From Marinilongibacter aquaticus (lineage in GTDB: Bacteria; Bacteroidota; Bacteroidia; Cytophagales; Spirosomataceae): a DNA stretch of 64,000 bases. The notes beneath the pieces were generated by a model. The model was not told the DNA's origin. It saw only the letters and a list, made by a program, of their open reading frames with translations, and ran no database searches. The translations under genes were made by a program, and so were the position numbers. The stretch is from positions 4,365,501 through 4,429,500 of the forward strand of contig NZ_CP083757.1 in NCBI RefSeq assembly GCF_020149935.1, written 5' to 3'. Positions 42,232 through 51,385 of the stretch are shown piece by piece (positions within the stretch are counted from its first letter, which is position 1; each line of letters starts with the position of its first letter).

Positions 42232-43902
42232 TCAGTTCTCTTCGGTTTTTATCGGGATTTCATGTTGGCCAAGCACATCCGATTTGCTGGGTTTACGATC
42301 GATCCGCCAATTGAAGTTTTCTAACTTTTGCACACTTTCGCTGATTTCCACAGGAGGAATGAGCTTCGATTCGGCTTGCCCTGCAAAAGAAATTCGGTTC
42401 ACTTGCCGCCCTTTGAAATTCAGGTAAATCCTACTGCAGGCTATACGGTTTAGGCCGATCAGCCTGTTTTTGTCATCGAGCGTATAATAAATGCTTTCGC
42501 CGTTGCCGTTCACGTATACATCACGGATTTGCGTCAGTGAATCGAAATCTGCTATAATCTGTCGCCCTTTCACTTGGTCGAATTTCGAAATGGAATCTTG
42601 GGCAATAATAAAGCCATTTTGGTGCAGAAATAGCTTGCGGATTTTGCTATTGACCATTTGGGCTTCGATCAATTCGCCTTCCATCTGATTTTGATCGCTC
42701 CAAATAATGGGTTTTCCAATAAAAGTTATGACCGAATCGATGAGGTTGTAGTTCAAAGAATCGCAAAGCGACTGAAAATCTGAGCGGAATATTTTCACCT
42801 CTTTATCGGCTATGATGAATTCGATTTTATCGGCTTTTTGGCTGGTATCGACGGCCACTTTTACCTCTGGAATTTGTTGCACCGAATCCGTTTGAACGAG
42901 GCTGTCTTTCTTTATTTGCTGCATTACAGAATCGATTGAATTGAAAGCGGTGATGGTTTTTGCACTTAAAAAAAGTGTGTCGGCATTGGATATGGCCCGC
43001 AAGAGAGCATGGCCATTCATTTGCGTAAAACCCTTGTCGGCTTTTTTCTCCCCATAATCACCATTAATAATGATGCTATCTGCCTTGCTGATGAACTCTA
43101 CGTTTCCTAGGCCAAAGCCTTCTTCAATTTTCAGGTTGAAGTTGAGGGTATCGGCAGAAAGCGAATATTTTTCGTTTTCGACCATCGATCGGCCCACAAA
43201 TTCCGATTGTTTGCTGTCGGTGAAATAATACCCTCTTTCGGCAGAAAGGTTGCCGTCATCCGAATGGATTGTTGTGAATGACTCGAAAACGGCTTTTTTC
43301 AAATCGCTGTAATAATCGAGAGTATCGGTGCAAAGCACGAAATCGGGATGCAGAATTTCGACATTGCCCAAATAATTGAAGAGTTTGGTTTCGGTATTGT
43401 AATAACCCGAATTGCTGCTGAGAATGGCCGAGTCTTGGTGGATGACACCGGGTACAGGATAATAAGCCAAGTCGCTATTGATATCGTAGTTCAGTTGCTT
43501 TGAATCCAAGGTGATGTCATCGTCTTCGAGCCTTACTTTTTTACCCAGTATTTTTGCCTTTCGGGTATTTCCATCATAATAAAGGGTGTCTCCGGTAATG
43601 GTCAAAGTGTCGCCCTGGTTGATCAGGATATCGCCGTAGGCTTCCAGGTTGTTTTCTTTTGCATTGTGCACGGCTTTGCGGCAATTGAGATAGACCCCGC
43701 GGTGCAAAAACTTCACTTTGCCATAAAATGTACGCTGTGCGTTTTCACCACTTGTGCCGATCAAAGAGTCGGCACTGATGAGCTCGATTTTGGATTTTGG
43801 CCCCTTGTCGACCGGAGGGTTCAAGGGCTTTTGAGCAAAGGCCAATGGCCCGAGCAAAGAAAAAACGAATACGATAAAACCTCTCAAGAATATTTTTGGC
43901 AT
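42232..43902 (-). CDS. OstA/LptA-like protein for lipopolysaccharide transport
   Basis: A 556-residue exported protein (signal MPKIFLRGFIVFVFSLLGPLAFAQ) with repeated OstA/LptA beta-jellyroll units: YGKVKFLHRGVYLNCRKAVHNAKENNLEAYGDILINQGDTLTITGDTLYYDGNTRKA and several later copies of the same TxxADxxxY/SxxGYYxTETK pattern. LptA-type proteins form the periplasmic bridge carrying LPS to the outer membrane. It is much longer than LptA of E. coli (about 185 residues), as usual for Bacteroidota 'OstA-like' proteins. LptC is encoded 7 kb away on the same strand. Confidence 0.87.
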   Translation of the reverse strand: MPKIFLRGFIVFVFSLLGPLAFAQKPLNPPVDKGPKSKIELISADSLIGTSGENAQRTFYGKVKFLHRGVYLNCRKAVHNAKENNLEAYGDILINQGDTLTITGDTLYYDGNTRKAKILGKKVRLEDDDITLDSKQLNYDINSDLAYYPVPGVIHQDSAILSSNSGYYNTETKLFNYLGNVEILHPDFVLCTDTLDYYSDLKKAVFESFTTIHSDDGNLSAERGYYFTDSKQSEFVGRSMVENEKYSLSADTLNFNLKIEEGFGLGNVEFISKADSIIINGDYGEKKADKGFTQMNGHALLRAISNADTLFLSAKTITAFNSIDSVMQQIKKDSLVQTDSVQQIPEVKVAVDTSQKADKIEFIIADKEVKIFRSDFQSLCDSLNYNLIDSVITFIGKPIIWSDQNQMEGELIEAQMVNSKIRKLFLHQNGFIIAQDSISKFDQVKGRQIIADFDSLTQIRDVYVNGNGESIYYTLDDKNRLIGLNRIACSRIYLNFKGRQVNRISFAGQAESKLIPPVEISESVQKLENFNWRIDRKPSKSDVLGQHEIPIKTEEN

Positions 43903-43936
43903 GAAGCTTTTTCAAAAGTTTCGCCCAAAATTAGCG

Positions 43937-43944
43937 TAATTTTG
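43937..43944 (+). promoter_or_regulatory. Predicted -7 element of the tilS promoter
   Basis: TAATTTTG is a perfect -7 element 23 bp before the tilS ATG, in the 64-bp gap to the divergent OstA-like gene. The upstream element is weak. Confidence 0.45.
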
Positions 43945-43966
43945 CTTCAAATCTTGACATCGCTCT

Positions 43967-45301
43967 ATGCAGCAAGCTTTTTTAACATATCTTTTCGACA
44001 CACTGGGTTTGAAACAAACAGATTCGGCCTTGTTGGCCGTAAGCGGTGGAGTCGACTCTATGGTGATGCTCGATCTTTTCTGTCGGGCAGGATTGAAAAC
44101 GGAGGTGGCTCACTGCAATTTTGGTTTACGAGCTGAGGCCTCAAACCTCGACGAAGTTTTGGTGCGGGCTTATTGTGCCGAACACAATATATTGTGTCAT
44201 GTCAAGCATTTCAAGCCTTTGGAATACGCCAAAGAAAAGGGGATGTCCATGCAAATGGCCGCTCGGGAATTGCGTTATGCATGGTTTGAATCGCTCCGAA
44301 AGCAGCAGGCATTGGATTTTTTGGCCACGGCTCACCATCTGGAAGACAGCTTCGAAACGGCGATGCTCAATTTGGTGAGAGGCAGCGGGGTGAAAGGCTT
44401 AAAAGGTATAGTGCCCAAAACTGGAAACCTGATTCGGCCCTTGCTTTTTGCTCACAAACGCGAAATTGTAGACTATGCTCAATTGAACGCCGTAGAGTGG
44501 AGAGAAGACGAATCGAACGCAAGCGATAAATACAAAAGAAATTTTATTCGCCAGGAAATTACGGGGCGTTTGAGTGAACTGAACCCCAATTTGCTCAATA
44601 CTTTTCGGCATTCTTCGGGGCTTTTGGCTTTGGAAAGTGATTTTATCGAAAAAAGTGTAGCCGATTTTGAAAAAAAGCATTTAATCAAAGAGCGGGGAGA
44701 ATGGCAAATTTCGCTTGCCGTGCTGAAAGAAACCCACGACGCCATTTTGTTTCGGCTTTGGGCAAGGTTTGGCTTTTCCGGAGAAGAGGTGAAACGCATG
44801 CTTTCTTCTGATGATTTTCAGAAAGGGAAAAAATTGGAGAATAAAGCATATCAATTGTGTGTGGGCCATACGCACATTCACGTGCTTGAGAAAAGGGAGG
44901 GCGAAGATTTTGAAATATTGTTGGAGCAGGCTGAAGGGCAATGGGGTACACCGTTTGGTATTTTGAAACTTGAGATGCAGGACAAATGGCCTGAAAAGGA
45001 GGATTTGATACGTCAGGATTTGGCTTTTTTAAATTTGGATAAATTGGATTTTCCTTTGAAACTTCGTGCCTGGAAACAGGGCGATCGGTTCCAGCCTTTT
45101 GGTATGCGGGGTACAAAGTTGGTTTCAGACTTTTTGATTGATCAGAAAGTGCCTATGCATAAAAAGGACAAGGTTTGCGTCTTGATTTCGGATGAAGAAG
45201 TAGCCTGGCTTGTGGATATGCGAATCGCCGATTCTTTTCGCGTGAGTCCAGTCACAGAGAAAATCTTACGTTTGGAATGGATAGAAAAGGTTGAGAGCTA
45301 G
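43967..45301 (+). CDS. tilS: tRNA(Ile)-lysidine synthetase
   Basis: A 444-residue enzyme that converts C34 of tRNA-Ile(CAU) to lysidine with ATP. The PP-loop LAVSGGVDSMVMLDLF (near residue 25), AHCNFGLR, THHL-type ATAHHLEDSFETAMLNLVRGSG and RNFIRQEI are family signatures. The TilS C-terminal domain is seen at LRAWKQGDRFQPFGMRGTKLVSDFLIDQKVP. Length is normal. It is divergent from the OstA-like gene. Confidence 0.95.
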   Translation: MQQAFLTYLFDTLGLKQTDSALLAVSGGVDSMVMLDLFCRAGLKTEVAHCNFGLRAEASNLDEVLVRAYCAEHNILCHVKHFKPLEYAKEKGMSMQMAARELRYAWFESLRKQQALDFLATAHHLEDSFETAMLNLVRGSGVKGLKGIVPKTGNLIRPLLFAHKREIVDYAQLNAVEWREDESNASDKYKRNFIRQEITGRLSELNPNLLNTFRHSSGLLALESDFIEKSVADFEKKHLIKERGEWQISLAVLKETHDAILFRLWARFGFSGEEVKRMLSSDDFQKGKKLENKAYQLCVGHTHIHVLEKREGEDFEILLEQAEGQWGTPFGILKLEMQDKWPEKEDLIRQDLAFLNLDKLDFPLKLRAWKQGDRFQPFGMRGTKLVSDFLIDQKVPMHKKDKVCVLISDEEVAWLVDMRIADSFRVSPVTEKILRLEWIEKVES

Positions 45302-45351
45302 AAATTTATATATTGAGTAAAATTAAGAAGACCACATAAGTAGTTTTTTAT

Positions 45352-47589
45352 ATGTCAAAAAATCGTTTGAAAAGAAATTTTGCCATTGGGCTGAGTATTT
45401 CTTTTTTGTTGCTGTGTGCAGTGCAATCCGTTTTCGCTCAATCGAGTTTGAAATCGGGCAACAAAGCATACGATAAGCAGAGCTATGTATTGGCCGTGAA
45501 ACGTTATGAAGAATATGTGGACGGAGCCAAAACGGGCGATAAAGACTTGCCCGAGGCTCTTTCTAAATTGGCTTATTCCTACAAGAAGCTTCAAGACTAC
45601 CGCAATGCCGAACGCGTGTATCGTATTTTGTTCAGGCGATACGAAAAGATTTTAGACAGCAAAGAGTACTTGTATTTTGCTCAGGTGCTGGCCAGTTTGT
45701 CGCAATACCGCGAGTCGCAATTGTATTATTCGAAATATGGTCAAATGCAGGCAGAGGACGAAAGAGCAAAGAAGTTTTCGGTGGCCTATATGGATATTTC
45801 CCCGTTTTTCCGCGATTCGGCCTTGTATCATGTGGATTATGTCGAGGCTATAAATTCGCGTCAGGCCGATTTTAGCCCGATGTATTTTGGGAAAGGTTTG
45901 GCTTTTGTGTCCTCCCGCGACGAAAGCGGTTCTGTGAAGCGGGTGTACATGAACAATGAAACTCCTTTTCTCGATCTATTTCTGTTTCCCGACACCACGG
46001 CTTTGTTGACGGGCGAGCTGATTGCCGAAGGGATGGACGCGAGCAAGCCGTTCAGCAAGAACCTCAATTCTAAATTTCATGAAGGCCCAATGGCTTTTTT
46101 CAAGGATGAAAAACAAATAATATTCACGCGAAACAATTATGAGAAAAGTCGGAAAAAGAGCGGCAATGGAGTGAACAACCTCAAATTGTTTTCGGCAAAA
46201 TATACAGGCAGCGAATGGGATTATGTAGAAGAACTGCCTTTCAATTCGGATGATTTTTCATGTGGGCACCCCACATTGAATGTTGAAAACAGTCAACTGT
46301 ATTTTATATCGGATATGCCGGGAGGCTTTGGGGGTACGGATTTGTATGTGGTGGATTACAACCGCGGGCAGTGGAGTTCTCCCCGAAACTTAGGCCCTGA
46401 AATCAATACCGAAGGCAATGAGATGTTCCCTTTTATCGATGAATTCGACAATCTTTATTTTGCTTCAGACGGACAAGCGGGTTTGGGTGGCCTGGATGTA
46501 TTTTTTGTGGAGATGGAAAACGGGAAGCCGACAGGCGAGCCCGTGAATCTTGGGGCACCGATCAATTCGCCGCAAGACGATTTCGGTTTGATAACGAACG
46601 GATACCGCACTTCGGGCTTTTTCTCTTCGAATAGGAAAAAGGGTTTTTCCGACGACAATATTTATACGTTCAAAAAGCAATGTCGGGCTTTGACGGTTCT
46701 TGTATACGATGCAGAAACCAAAGAGGCCATCGGTGGTTCAGAAGTTCGGCTGCTTGATCACGGCGTGAACAAGGAGTTGTACATGACCAATGAAAATGGA
46801 GAAGTGCAGATTTGTTTGACGGCCGGTTTGAACTTCGAGTTTAAGGCATTTAAGGCAGGTTACGAATCGAATTCGGTGACCTATGCCACGATGGTGACTT
46901 CGCCCGAAGCCGAATCGCTGGTGAAAATTTTTCTTCTTCCTTCCAAACTGCCTCTCGTTCGCGGAACAATTCGCTCGGAATTGACCAACGAACCCATCGG
47001 TGGGGCCACTGTGACATTGACCAATTTGCGGGACAAAAGTACGGCCACCGTGATTACTGGAAAAGATGGACGGTATGAATTTCAGCCTACGAAAAAAGGG
47101 CAGTACGTGGTTTCGGCAGTGAAAGACCGCTATGCCCAGAATACCGAAATTGTAGGGAAAGTAAGGGGTTTGTTTAAAAATCGAGAAACCTATGAGCAAA
47201 ATCTGGGCATGGTAGGCGAGGGCGATCTCTACCGCATCGAGAATATTTATTACGATTACGGGAAGCACACCATTCGAAAGGACGCGAAAAGAAGTTTGAA
47301 TGACCGCGTAATGCCATTGTTGCAAAAGTATCCACAAATTGAAATTGAAATTCGTTCGCATACCGACAGCCGATCGAGTGCAGAATTTAATCAGAAGCTT
47401 TCTGAACAACGTGCCCAGGAAGTGGTGCTTTATTTGCAGAAAAGAGGAATATCGGCCAATCGTTTGAAATTTCACGGTTATGGGGAGTCGCAATTGGTAA
47501 ATGAGTGTGCGGATGGCGTAGATTGTTCAGAAGAAATGCATCAACAGAACCGAAGGACAGAATTTCTTGTTCTTAAAGTAACCAGATAA
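45352..47589 (+). CDS. PorE-like OmpA-family protein (TPR, PD40 propeller, CRD, OmpA)
   Basis: A 745-residue exported protein (signal to about residue 30) with four parts in order: TPR-like repeats (about 33-150), a PD40/WD40 beta-propeller (about 170-440; FISDMPGGFGGTDLYVVDY, FASDGQAGLGGLDVFFVEM), carboxypeptidase-regulatory-like domains (about 445-610; GGATVTLTNLRDKSTATVITGKDGRYEF) and an OmpA peptidoglycan-binding domain (about 630-745; SHTDSRSSAEFNQKLSEQRAQEVVLYL). This is the architecture of PorE, the T9SS protein thought to tie the secretion complex to peptidoglycan. Similar multi-domain OmpA proteins are also paired with PorP/SprF proteins; no such gene is adjacent. Confidence 0.85.
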   Translation: MSKNRLKRNFAIGLSISFLLLCAVQSVFAQSSLKSGNKAYDKQSYVLAVKRYEEYVDGAKTGDKDLPEALSKLAYSYKKLQDYRNAERVYRILFRRYEKILDSKEYLYFAQVLASLSQYRESQLYYSKYGQMQAEDERAKKFSVAYMDISPFFRDSALYHVDYVEAINSRQADFSPMYFGKGLAFVSSRDESGSVKRVYMNNETPFLDLFLFPDTTALLTGELIAEGMDASKPFSKNLNSKFHEGPMAFFKDEKQIIFTRNNYEKSRKKSGNGVNNLKLFSAKYTGSEWDYVEELPFNSDDFSCGHPTLNVENSQLYFISDMPGGFGGTDLYVVDYNRGQWSSPRNLGPEINTEGNEMFPFIDEFDNLYFASDGQAGLGGLDVFFVEMENGKPTGEPVNLGAPINSPQDDFGLITNGYRTSGFFSSNRKKGFSDDNIYTFKKQCRALTVLVYDAETKEAIGGSEVRLLDHGVNKELYMTNENGEVQICLTAGLNFEFKAFKAGYESNSVTYATMVTSPEAESLVKIFLLPSKLPLVRGTIRSELTNEPIGGATVTLTNLRDKSTATVITGKDGRYEFQPTKKGQYVVSAVKDRYAQNTEIVGKVRGLFKNRETYEQNLGMVGEGDLYRIENIYYDYGKHTIRKDAKRSLNDRVMPLLQKYPQIEIEIRSHTDSRSSAEFNQKLSEQRAQEVVLYLQKRGISANRLKFHGYGESQLVNECADGVDCSEEMHQQNRRTEFLVLKVTR

Positions 47590-47630
47590 TTGGATTAATA
47601 ATTAAGGTTAGGGTTTAATTGAGATACTTA

Positions 47631-47664
47631 AAAGCTCTGTCATATTTGCACGGAGCTTTTTTTG
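47631..47664 (+). terminator. Terminator after the PorE-like gene, T-run shared with the recN promoter
   Basis: AAAGCTC (47631-47637) and GAGCTTT (47653-47659) form a 7-bp stem followed by further T. The last T plus G are also the TTTG of the recN promoter. Confidence 0.65.
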
Positions 47665-47691
47665 TTGTAAGGGCTTCTATCACTAGCTTTG
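47661..47691 (+). promoter_or_regulatory. Predicted recN promoter, perfect match
   Basis: TTTG (47661-47664), a 19-bp spacer and TAGCTTTG (47684-47691) match the Bacteroidota consensus at every defined position. A start near 47698 leaves about 12 nt before ATG 47710, so the in-frame ATG at 47689 cannot be used. Confidence 0.7.
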
Positions 47692-47709
47692 CATTTCTTA
47701 ATTCGCTGC

Positions 47710-49371
47710 ATGTTAGTTCATCTACAGATAAAAAATTACGCCCTGATCGAGCGTTTGGAAATCAATCCAGGTAGCGGCTTGTCTATTATCACTGGCGAAA
47801 CTGGAGCCGGTAAATCTATTCTTTTGGGTGCTTTGGGTTTGCTAATGGGCAAACGGGCCGATGGCAAAGTGCTTTACAATCAGGAAGAGAAATGCGTGGT
47901 GGAAGGTACTTTCGACCTGTCGAGAATAGGGATGCAAGAGCTTTTCGAAGAAAATGACCTCGATTACGAGCAAAACAGTATCATTCGAAGGGAGATTTCG
48001 CCATCTGGAAAATCCCGAGCTTTTGTCAACGACACGCCCGTTACTTTGGATGTGCTGAAAAGCTTGTCCGACCGCTTGATCGATGTGCATTCGCAACACG
48101 ATTCCATTCTACTTGGTGATTCAGGGTATCAATTGCAATTGGTCGATTTTTATGCCCTTTCCGAAAAGGAAAAGGTTGTTTATCGCGAAGCTTTCGACAG
48201 ATATAGAGAGGCCAACAGAGCTTTGCGGAAAGTAGAGACCGAGGCGGGAAAACTCAAAGATGAGTTCGAATTCAATTCTTTTCTGTTGGAAGAACTGGAA
48301 AGTGCAAAACTGAGTGTGCATGAGCAAGAAGAGGCAGAAGCAAAACTGAGTGTGCTCGAAAATGCCGAAGAGGTAAAAGAACGCCTCAATGCGGTATTGA
48401 ATTTACTGAATCATCCCGAGCAGTCACTTTTATCTGCTTTGCAAGAAGGTATTGTGCAGCTAAATCCTATCGCCAAACTTTCGCAATCGTACGAAGATAT
48501 TCGGAAAAGGTTGCAAAGTGTGCAGATCGAACTCAACGATATTGCCGATGAAATTGGCATTCAAGAAGAGAAGGTCGAGTACGACCCCGAGCAAATTCAG
48601 GTCTTGAAAGATAGGCTCGATTTGATTTTCCGTTTGCTTCAAAAACATCATGCAAGCGATGTAAGCGAATTGCTCGATATTCAGTCCACTCTTTCGGAAA
48701 AAGTGAAGCAGGTACTCAATTTCGATGATGAATTGAAAAGGCTCCAACTCGATTTGAAAGAAAAGGGTGAGCGAATGCAAGAAAAGGCCGACCTGCTTTC
48801 CGAAAAAAGAAAAGCCGTATTGCCGGAGATCGAGCATAAAGTCGTACAGATTTTAAAAGATTTGGGCATACCCAATGCCGACTTCAAAGTGGATATGCAA
48901 AGCGTAGAAGCGGGTACTAGCGGCACAGATTCGGTCGAATTTACCTTTTCAGCAAACAAAGGCTTTTCGCTCCAAAACTTACGTAAAGTAGCTTCTGGTG
49001 GGGAGTTTTCGAGGTTGATGTTTGCTCTGAAGTATATTTTGGCGGAGAAGGTGGCCATGCCCACTTTGATTTTCGATGAAGTGGACACTGGGATTTCGGG
49101 CGAGGTGGCTGTGAAAATGGGAAACCTTATGTTGGAAATGAGTGAAAACCTTCAAATGATGGCGATCACCCATTTGCCGCAAATTGCCGGAAAAGGACAA
49201 ACGCACTTTTTTGTGTACAAAACCGATACGCCAGAAAGAACGATCAGTAAAATGAAAAAACTGAGCGAAGAAGAACGCATTCTGGAAATCGCCAAAATGA
49301 TTGGCGGCGATAAACCCAGCGAAAGTGCTTTACAAAGTGCAAAGGAACTGTTATACCTAAATGATAAATAG
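47710..49371 (+). CDS. recN: DNA repair protein RecN
   Basis: A 553-residue SMC-like ATPase for double-strand-break repair. Walker A is at residues 29-36 (GETGAGKS), the coiled-coil region spans about 150-350, and the signature LRKVASGGEFSRLMFALK plus Walker B PTLIFDEVDTGISG are near the C-terminus. Length is normal. In many Bacteroidota recN closes a bamD-rpoZ-coaBC-DUF4835-recN row; here it stands about 6 kb from bamD-rpoZ and on the other strand. Its stop is followed one base later by the next lipoprotein start. Confidence 0.95.
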   Translation: MLVHLQIKNYALIERLEINPGSGLSIITGETGAGKSILLGALGLLMGKRADGKVLYNQEEKCVVEGTFDLSRIGMQELFEENDLDYEQNSIIRREISPSGKSRAFVNDTPVTLDVLKSLSDRLIDVHSQHDSILLGDSGYQLQLVDFYALSEKEKVVYREAFDRYREANRALRKVETEAGKLKDEFEFNSFLLEELESAKLSVHEQEEAEAKLSVLENAEEVKERLNAVLNLLNHPEQSLLSALQEGIVQLNPIAKLSQSYEDIRKRLQSVQIELNDIADEIGIQEEKVEYDPEQIQVLKDRLDLIFRLLQKHHASDVSELLDIQSTLSEKVKQVLNFDDELKRLQLDLKEKGERMQEKADLLSEKRKAVLPEIEHKVVQILKDLGIPNADFKVDMQSVEAGTSGTDSVEFTFSANKGFSLQNLRKVASGGEFSRLMFALKYILAEKVAMPTLIFDEVDTGISGEVAVKMGNLMLEMSENLQMMAITHLPQIAGKGQTHFFVYKTDTPERTISKMKKLSEEERILEIAKMIGGDKPSESALQSAKELLYLNDK

Positions 49372-49372
49372 A

Positions 49373-49792
49373 ATGAAAAAGTTTTGGATTTTGAGTGTCT
49401 CGATGGCCTTTTTATGGGCTTGTGGGCCGAATGAAAACAAGGTTGAGATCGAGAAACTGGATAAATCGCTGATGGAAGGGCACGACAAAGTAATGCCCGT
49501 GAGCTTGAGATTGCCCAAAATGAAAGCAGAAGTGCTGCAAACTGTCGAAGGTTTGGAAGAAGGCGATTCTTTAAAAATGGTGGCTGTGCTGATTGGTGAT
49601 GAACTGATGGCGGCCAGCGATTCGATGGACGTGTGGATGCGAAGATATGCCGACGCCAGAGCGGATGAATCTTTCGATGTGGAAAAACTCAACGTATACA
49701 AAACTTTGAAAGCTCAGATTGAAGAGGTGGATGCGGATACAAAAAAGGCCGTAGAGAAGGCGAAAACATTTTTGGAAAATGCTAAAAATTAA
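49373..49792 (+). CDS. Unknown lipoprotein with HDxxMP motif, linked to Sco and cytochrome c
   Basis: A 139-residue lipoprotein: signal MKKFWILSVSMAFLWAC with Cys17. The mature part is helical and unusually rich in Met and acidic residues: LMEGHDKVMPVSLRLPKMKAEVLQTVEG, a block of the form H-D-x-x-M-P and later P-K-M that I remember as conserved in uncharacterised Bacteroidota lipoproteins. Met and His so placed could bind copper or heme. Its end overlaps the sco gene by 14 bp and its start follows recN by one base, so it is co-translated with the copper chaperone. ATG 49361 gives a four-residue extension and is less likely. Confidence 0.7.
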   Translation: MKKFWILSVSMAFLWACGPNENKVEIEKLDKSLMEGHDKVMPVSLRLPKMKAEVLQTVEGLEEGDSLKMVAVLIGDELMAASDSMDVWMRRYADARADESFDVEKLNVYKTLKAQIEEVDADTKKAVEKAKTFLENAKN

Positions 49793-50414
49793 AATAGCGA
49801 TTTTGCTCTGTGCGGTGACTTTGGTTTGGTCCTGTAGTGGATCTACGGAAAAGGAATTGCCCTATTTGGGGCCCTCGCACACCGATGAAAACGGTGAAGT
49901 AGTGCACCATCAAATTCCGGATTTCAAATTTATTGATCAGTACGGTGACACCATAAGTCAAGCGGATTTTGACGGGAAAATCTATGTCGCCGATTTTTTC
50001 TTTACTTCTTGTCCCACGATTTGTCCGGTAATGAAATCGCAAATGATTCGTATTTACGATAAGTTTAAAGGGCAAGAAGAAGTGCGGATTTTATCGCACA
50101 GTATCGACCCTTACCACGATTCGGTGAGCGTGTTGCACGATTACGCCGAGGCTTTGGGTGTAAAGGGCAAACAGTGGTTTTTTGTGACGGGCGATCAAGA
50201 TCAAATTTACGATATCGGTCAACATGCATATATGGTCACTGCCGATGTGGATACGGTCGCGGCCGAAGAAACAGGCGGTTACATACATTCTGGTGCTTTT
50301 ATATTGGTGGATAAAAACAAGCATGTGCGTGGCTTGTACGATGGCACAAAAGAAGAAGAAGTGAATAAGTTGATGAAGGATATAGAGCTATTATTGAAAG
50401 AAAATGAAGAGTAA
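49779..50414 (+). CDS. Sco1/SenC family copper chaperone lipoprotein
   Basis: A 211-residue lipoprotein (LVWSC, Cys19) with a thioredoxin fold. Copper ligands Cys78-x3-Cys82 (FTSCPTICPVMKSQM) and the distal His in GGYIHSGAFILVD are present, so the chaperone looks functional. Sco proteins deliver copper to the CuA centre of cytochrome c oxidase or keep its thiols reduced. It overlaps the unknown lipoprotein by 14 bp at its start and the cytochrome c gene by 11 bp at its end. No oxidase subunit genes are in the window. Confidence 0.93.
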   Translation: MLKIKIAILLCAVTLVWSCSGSTEKELPYLGPSHTDENGEVVHHQIPDFKFIDQYGDTISQADFDGKIYVADFFFTSCPTICPVMKSQMIRIYDKFKGQEEVRILSHSIDPYHDSVSVLHDYAEALGVKGKQWFFVTGDQDQIYDIGQHAYMVTADVDTVAAEETGGYIHSGAFILVDKNKHVRGLYDGTKEEEVNKLMKDIELLLKENEE

Positions 50415-50802
50415 AATCCTGTGTCTTTTGGCTCTAGCTTTATCGGCTTGCAGCAGCCCGGAAGAAATGGAATACGAACAGTATTTGGTGAATGGCGAAA
50501 GTCTTTATCAAACGCACTGTGCGAATTGCCATGGGAAAGAGGGCGAAGGACTTCAAAATCTGTATCCGGCTTTGAAAGAGAATCCGAATTTAAAGAACCT
50601 TGGCCGCGTGGTGTGCCTAATCCGAAATGGAGAGAAGGCGAAGGAATCGTCGAATGGACAAGCCATGCCTGCCAATCCAAAACTGTACAATTTGGACATT
50701 GCCCAACTGACCACCTATTTACTGGAACACTTTGGAGACTCTAAACAGAAACTGAGTCCAGAAGAGGTAAAGGATTACTTGGAAGAAAACTGTCCAAATT
50801 GA
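50404..50802 (+). CDS. Cytochrome c lipoprotein
   Basis: A 132-residue monoheme cytochrome c anchored by a lipid: signal ending LALSAC (Cys16), heme site Cys39-A-N-Cys42-His43, and Met88 in GQAMPANP as the likely sixth ligand. GRVVCLIRNGEK and LTTYLLEHFGDS are typical helical parts of class I cytochromes. It overlaps the sco gene by 11 bp and probably shuttles electrons in the periplasm. Its stop is one base from the convergent lptC stop. Confidence 0.93.
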   Translation: MKSKILCLLALALSACSSPEEMEYEQYLVNGESLYQTHCANCHGKEGEGLQNLYPALKENPNLKNLGRVVCLIRNGEKAKESSNGQAMPANPKLYNLDIAQLTTYLLEHFGDSKQKLSPEEVKDYLEENCPN

Positions 50803-50803
50803 A

Positions 50804-51379
50804 TTAGGGCTGAAGGGCTCGTGAATTGCTGTCGGGTTGTGTGATAAGGGAGTCTACTTCGAAGAAGCCTGTGATGGCTCCCGTAAATTTGTATTTGCTG
50901 AAATCTTGAGACGCCTCCATACCGTTGCCCACAATCTGGTCGCTGGGTGTATTCACCTGCACTTTTTTGTCGGTATGCACAATTTTCTTGTTTGGATCCC
51001 AAATCAGTTCATTCGTGGATAAGCTTTGTTGGGCTTCGCGATTGTAAAAAAACACATTGCCCATTACTTTATAGTAATTGTCCTTTTTGATGTATTTGCC
51101 ACTGTCTGCCCGCAAAGAACTGTATTCTACACCTTCGCGGTTGATGAAGTTGATGTACACCGGTTTGGGATATACTTCATCTTCATTTTGCATTTTCAGT
51201 TGTTTGGCCGTAGACATTTTCACTACCACACGTCCCGAATCGGAATAAGAAATATTCAGGTCGTCTACGGTCATGGCAGGACCCATGTACAGAAACTTCT
51301 TCTCTTCCTCTTGCGACTCTTCACAAGCGAGCAGGCTGCCAATTAGACAAAGAAAAAGGAAAGAATGAAGGCTTTTCAT
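50804..51379 (-). CDS. lptC: LPS export periplasmic protein LptC
   Basis: A 191-residue lipoprotein (LIGSLLAC, Cys19) of the LptC/YrbK type. SYSDSGRVVVKMSTAKQLKMQNEDEVYPKPVYINFINREGVEYSSLRADSGKY and VQVNTPSDQIVGNGMEASQDFSKYKFTGAITGFF match the family. LptC links the LptBFG transporter to LptA. It follows an outer-membrane barrel gene after 6 bp, which follows coaX with an overlap; this order is common in Bacteroidota. The lipid anchor instead of a membrane helix is usual in the phylum. Confidence 0.9.
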   Translation of the reverse strand: MKSLHSFLFLCLIGSLLACEESQEEEKKFLYMGPAMTVDDLNISYSDSGRVVVKMSTAKQLKMQNEDEVYPKPVYINFINREGVEYSSLRADSGKYIKKDNYYKVMGNVFFYNREAQQSLSTNELIWDPNKKIVHTDKKVQVNTPSDQIVGNGMEASQDFSKYKFTGAITGFFEVDSLITQPDSNSRALQP

Positions 51380-51385
51380 TGCACA

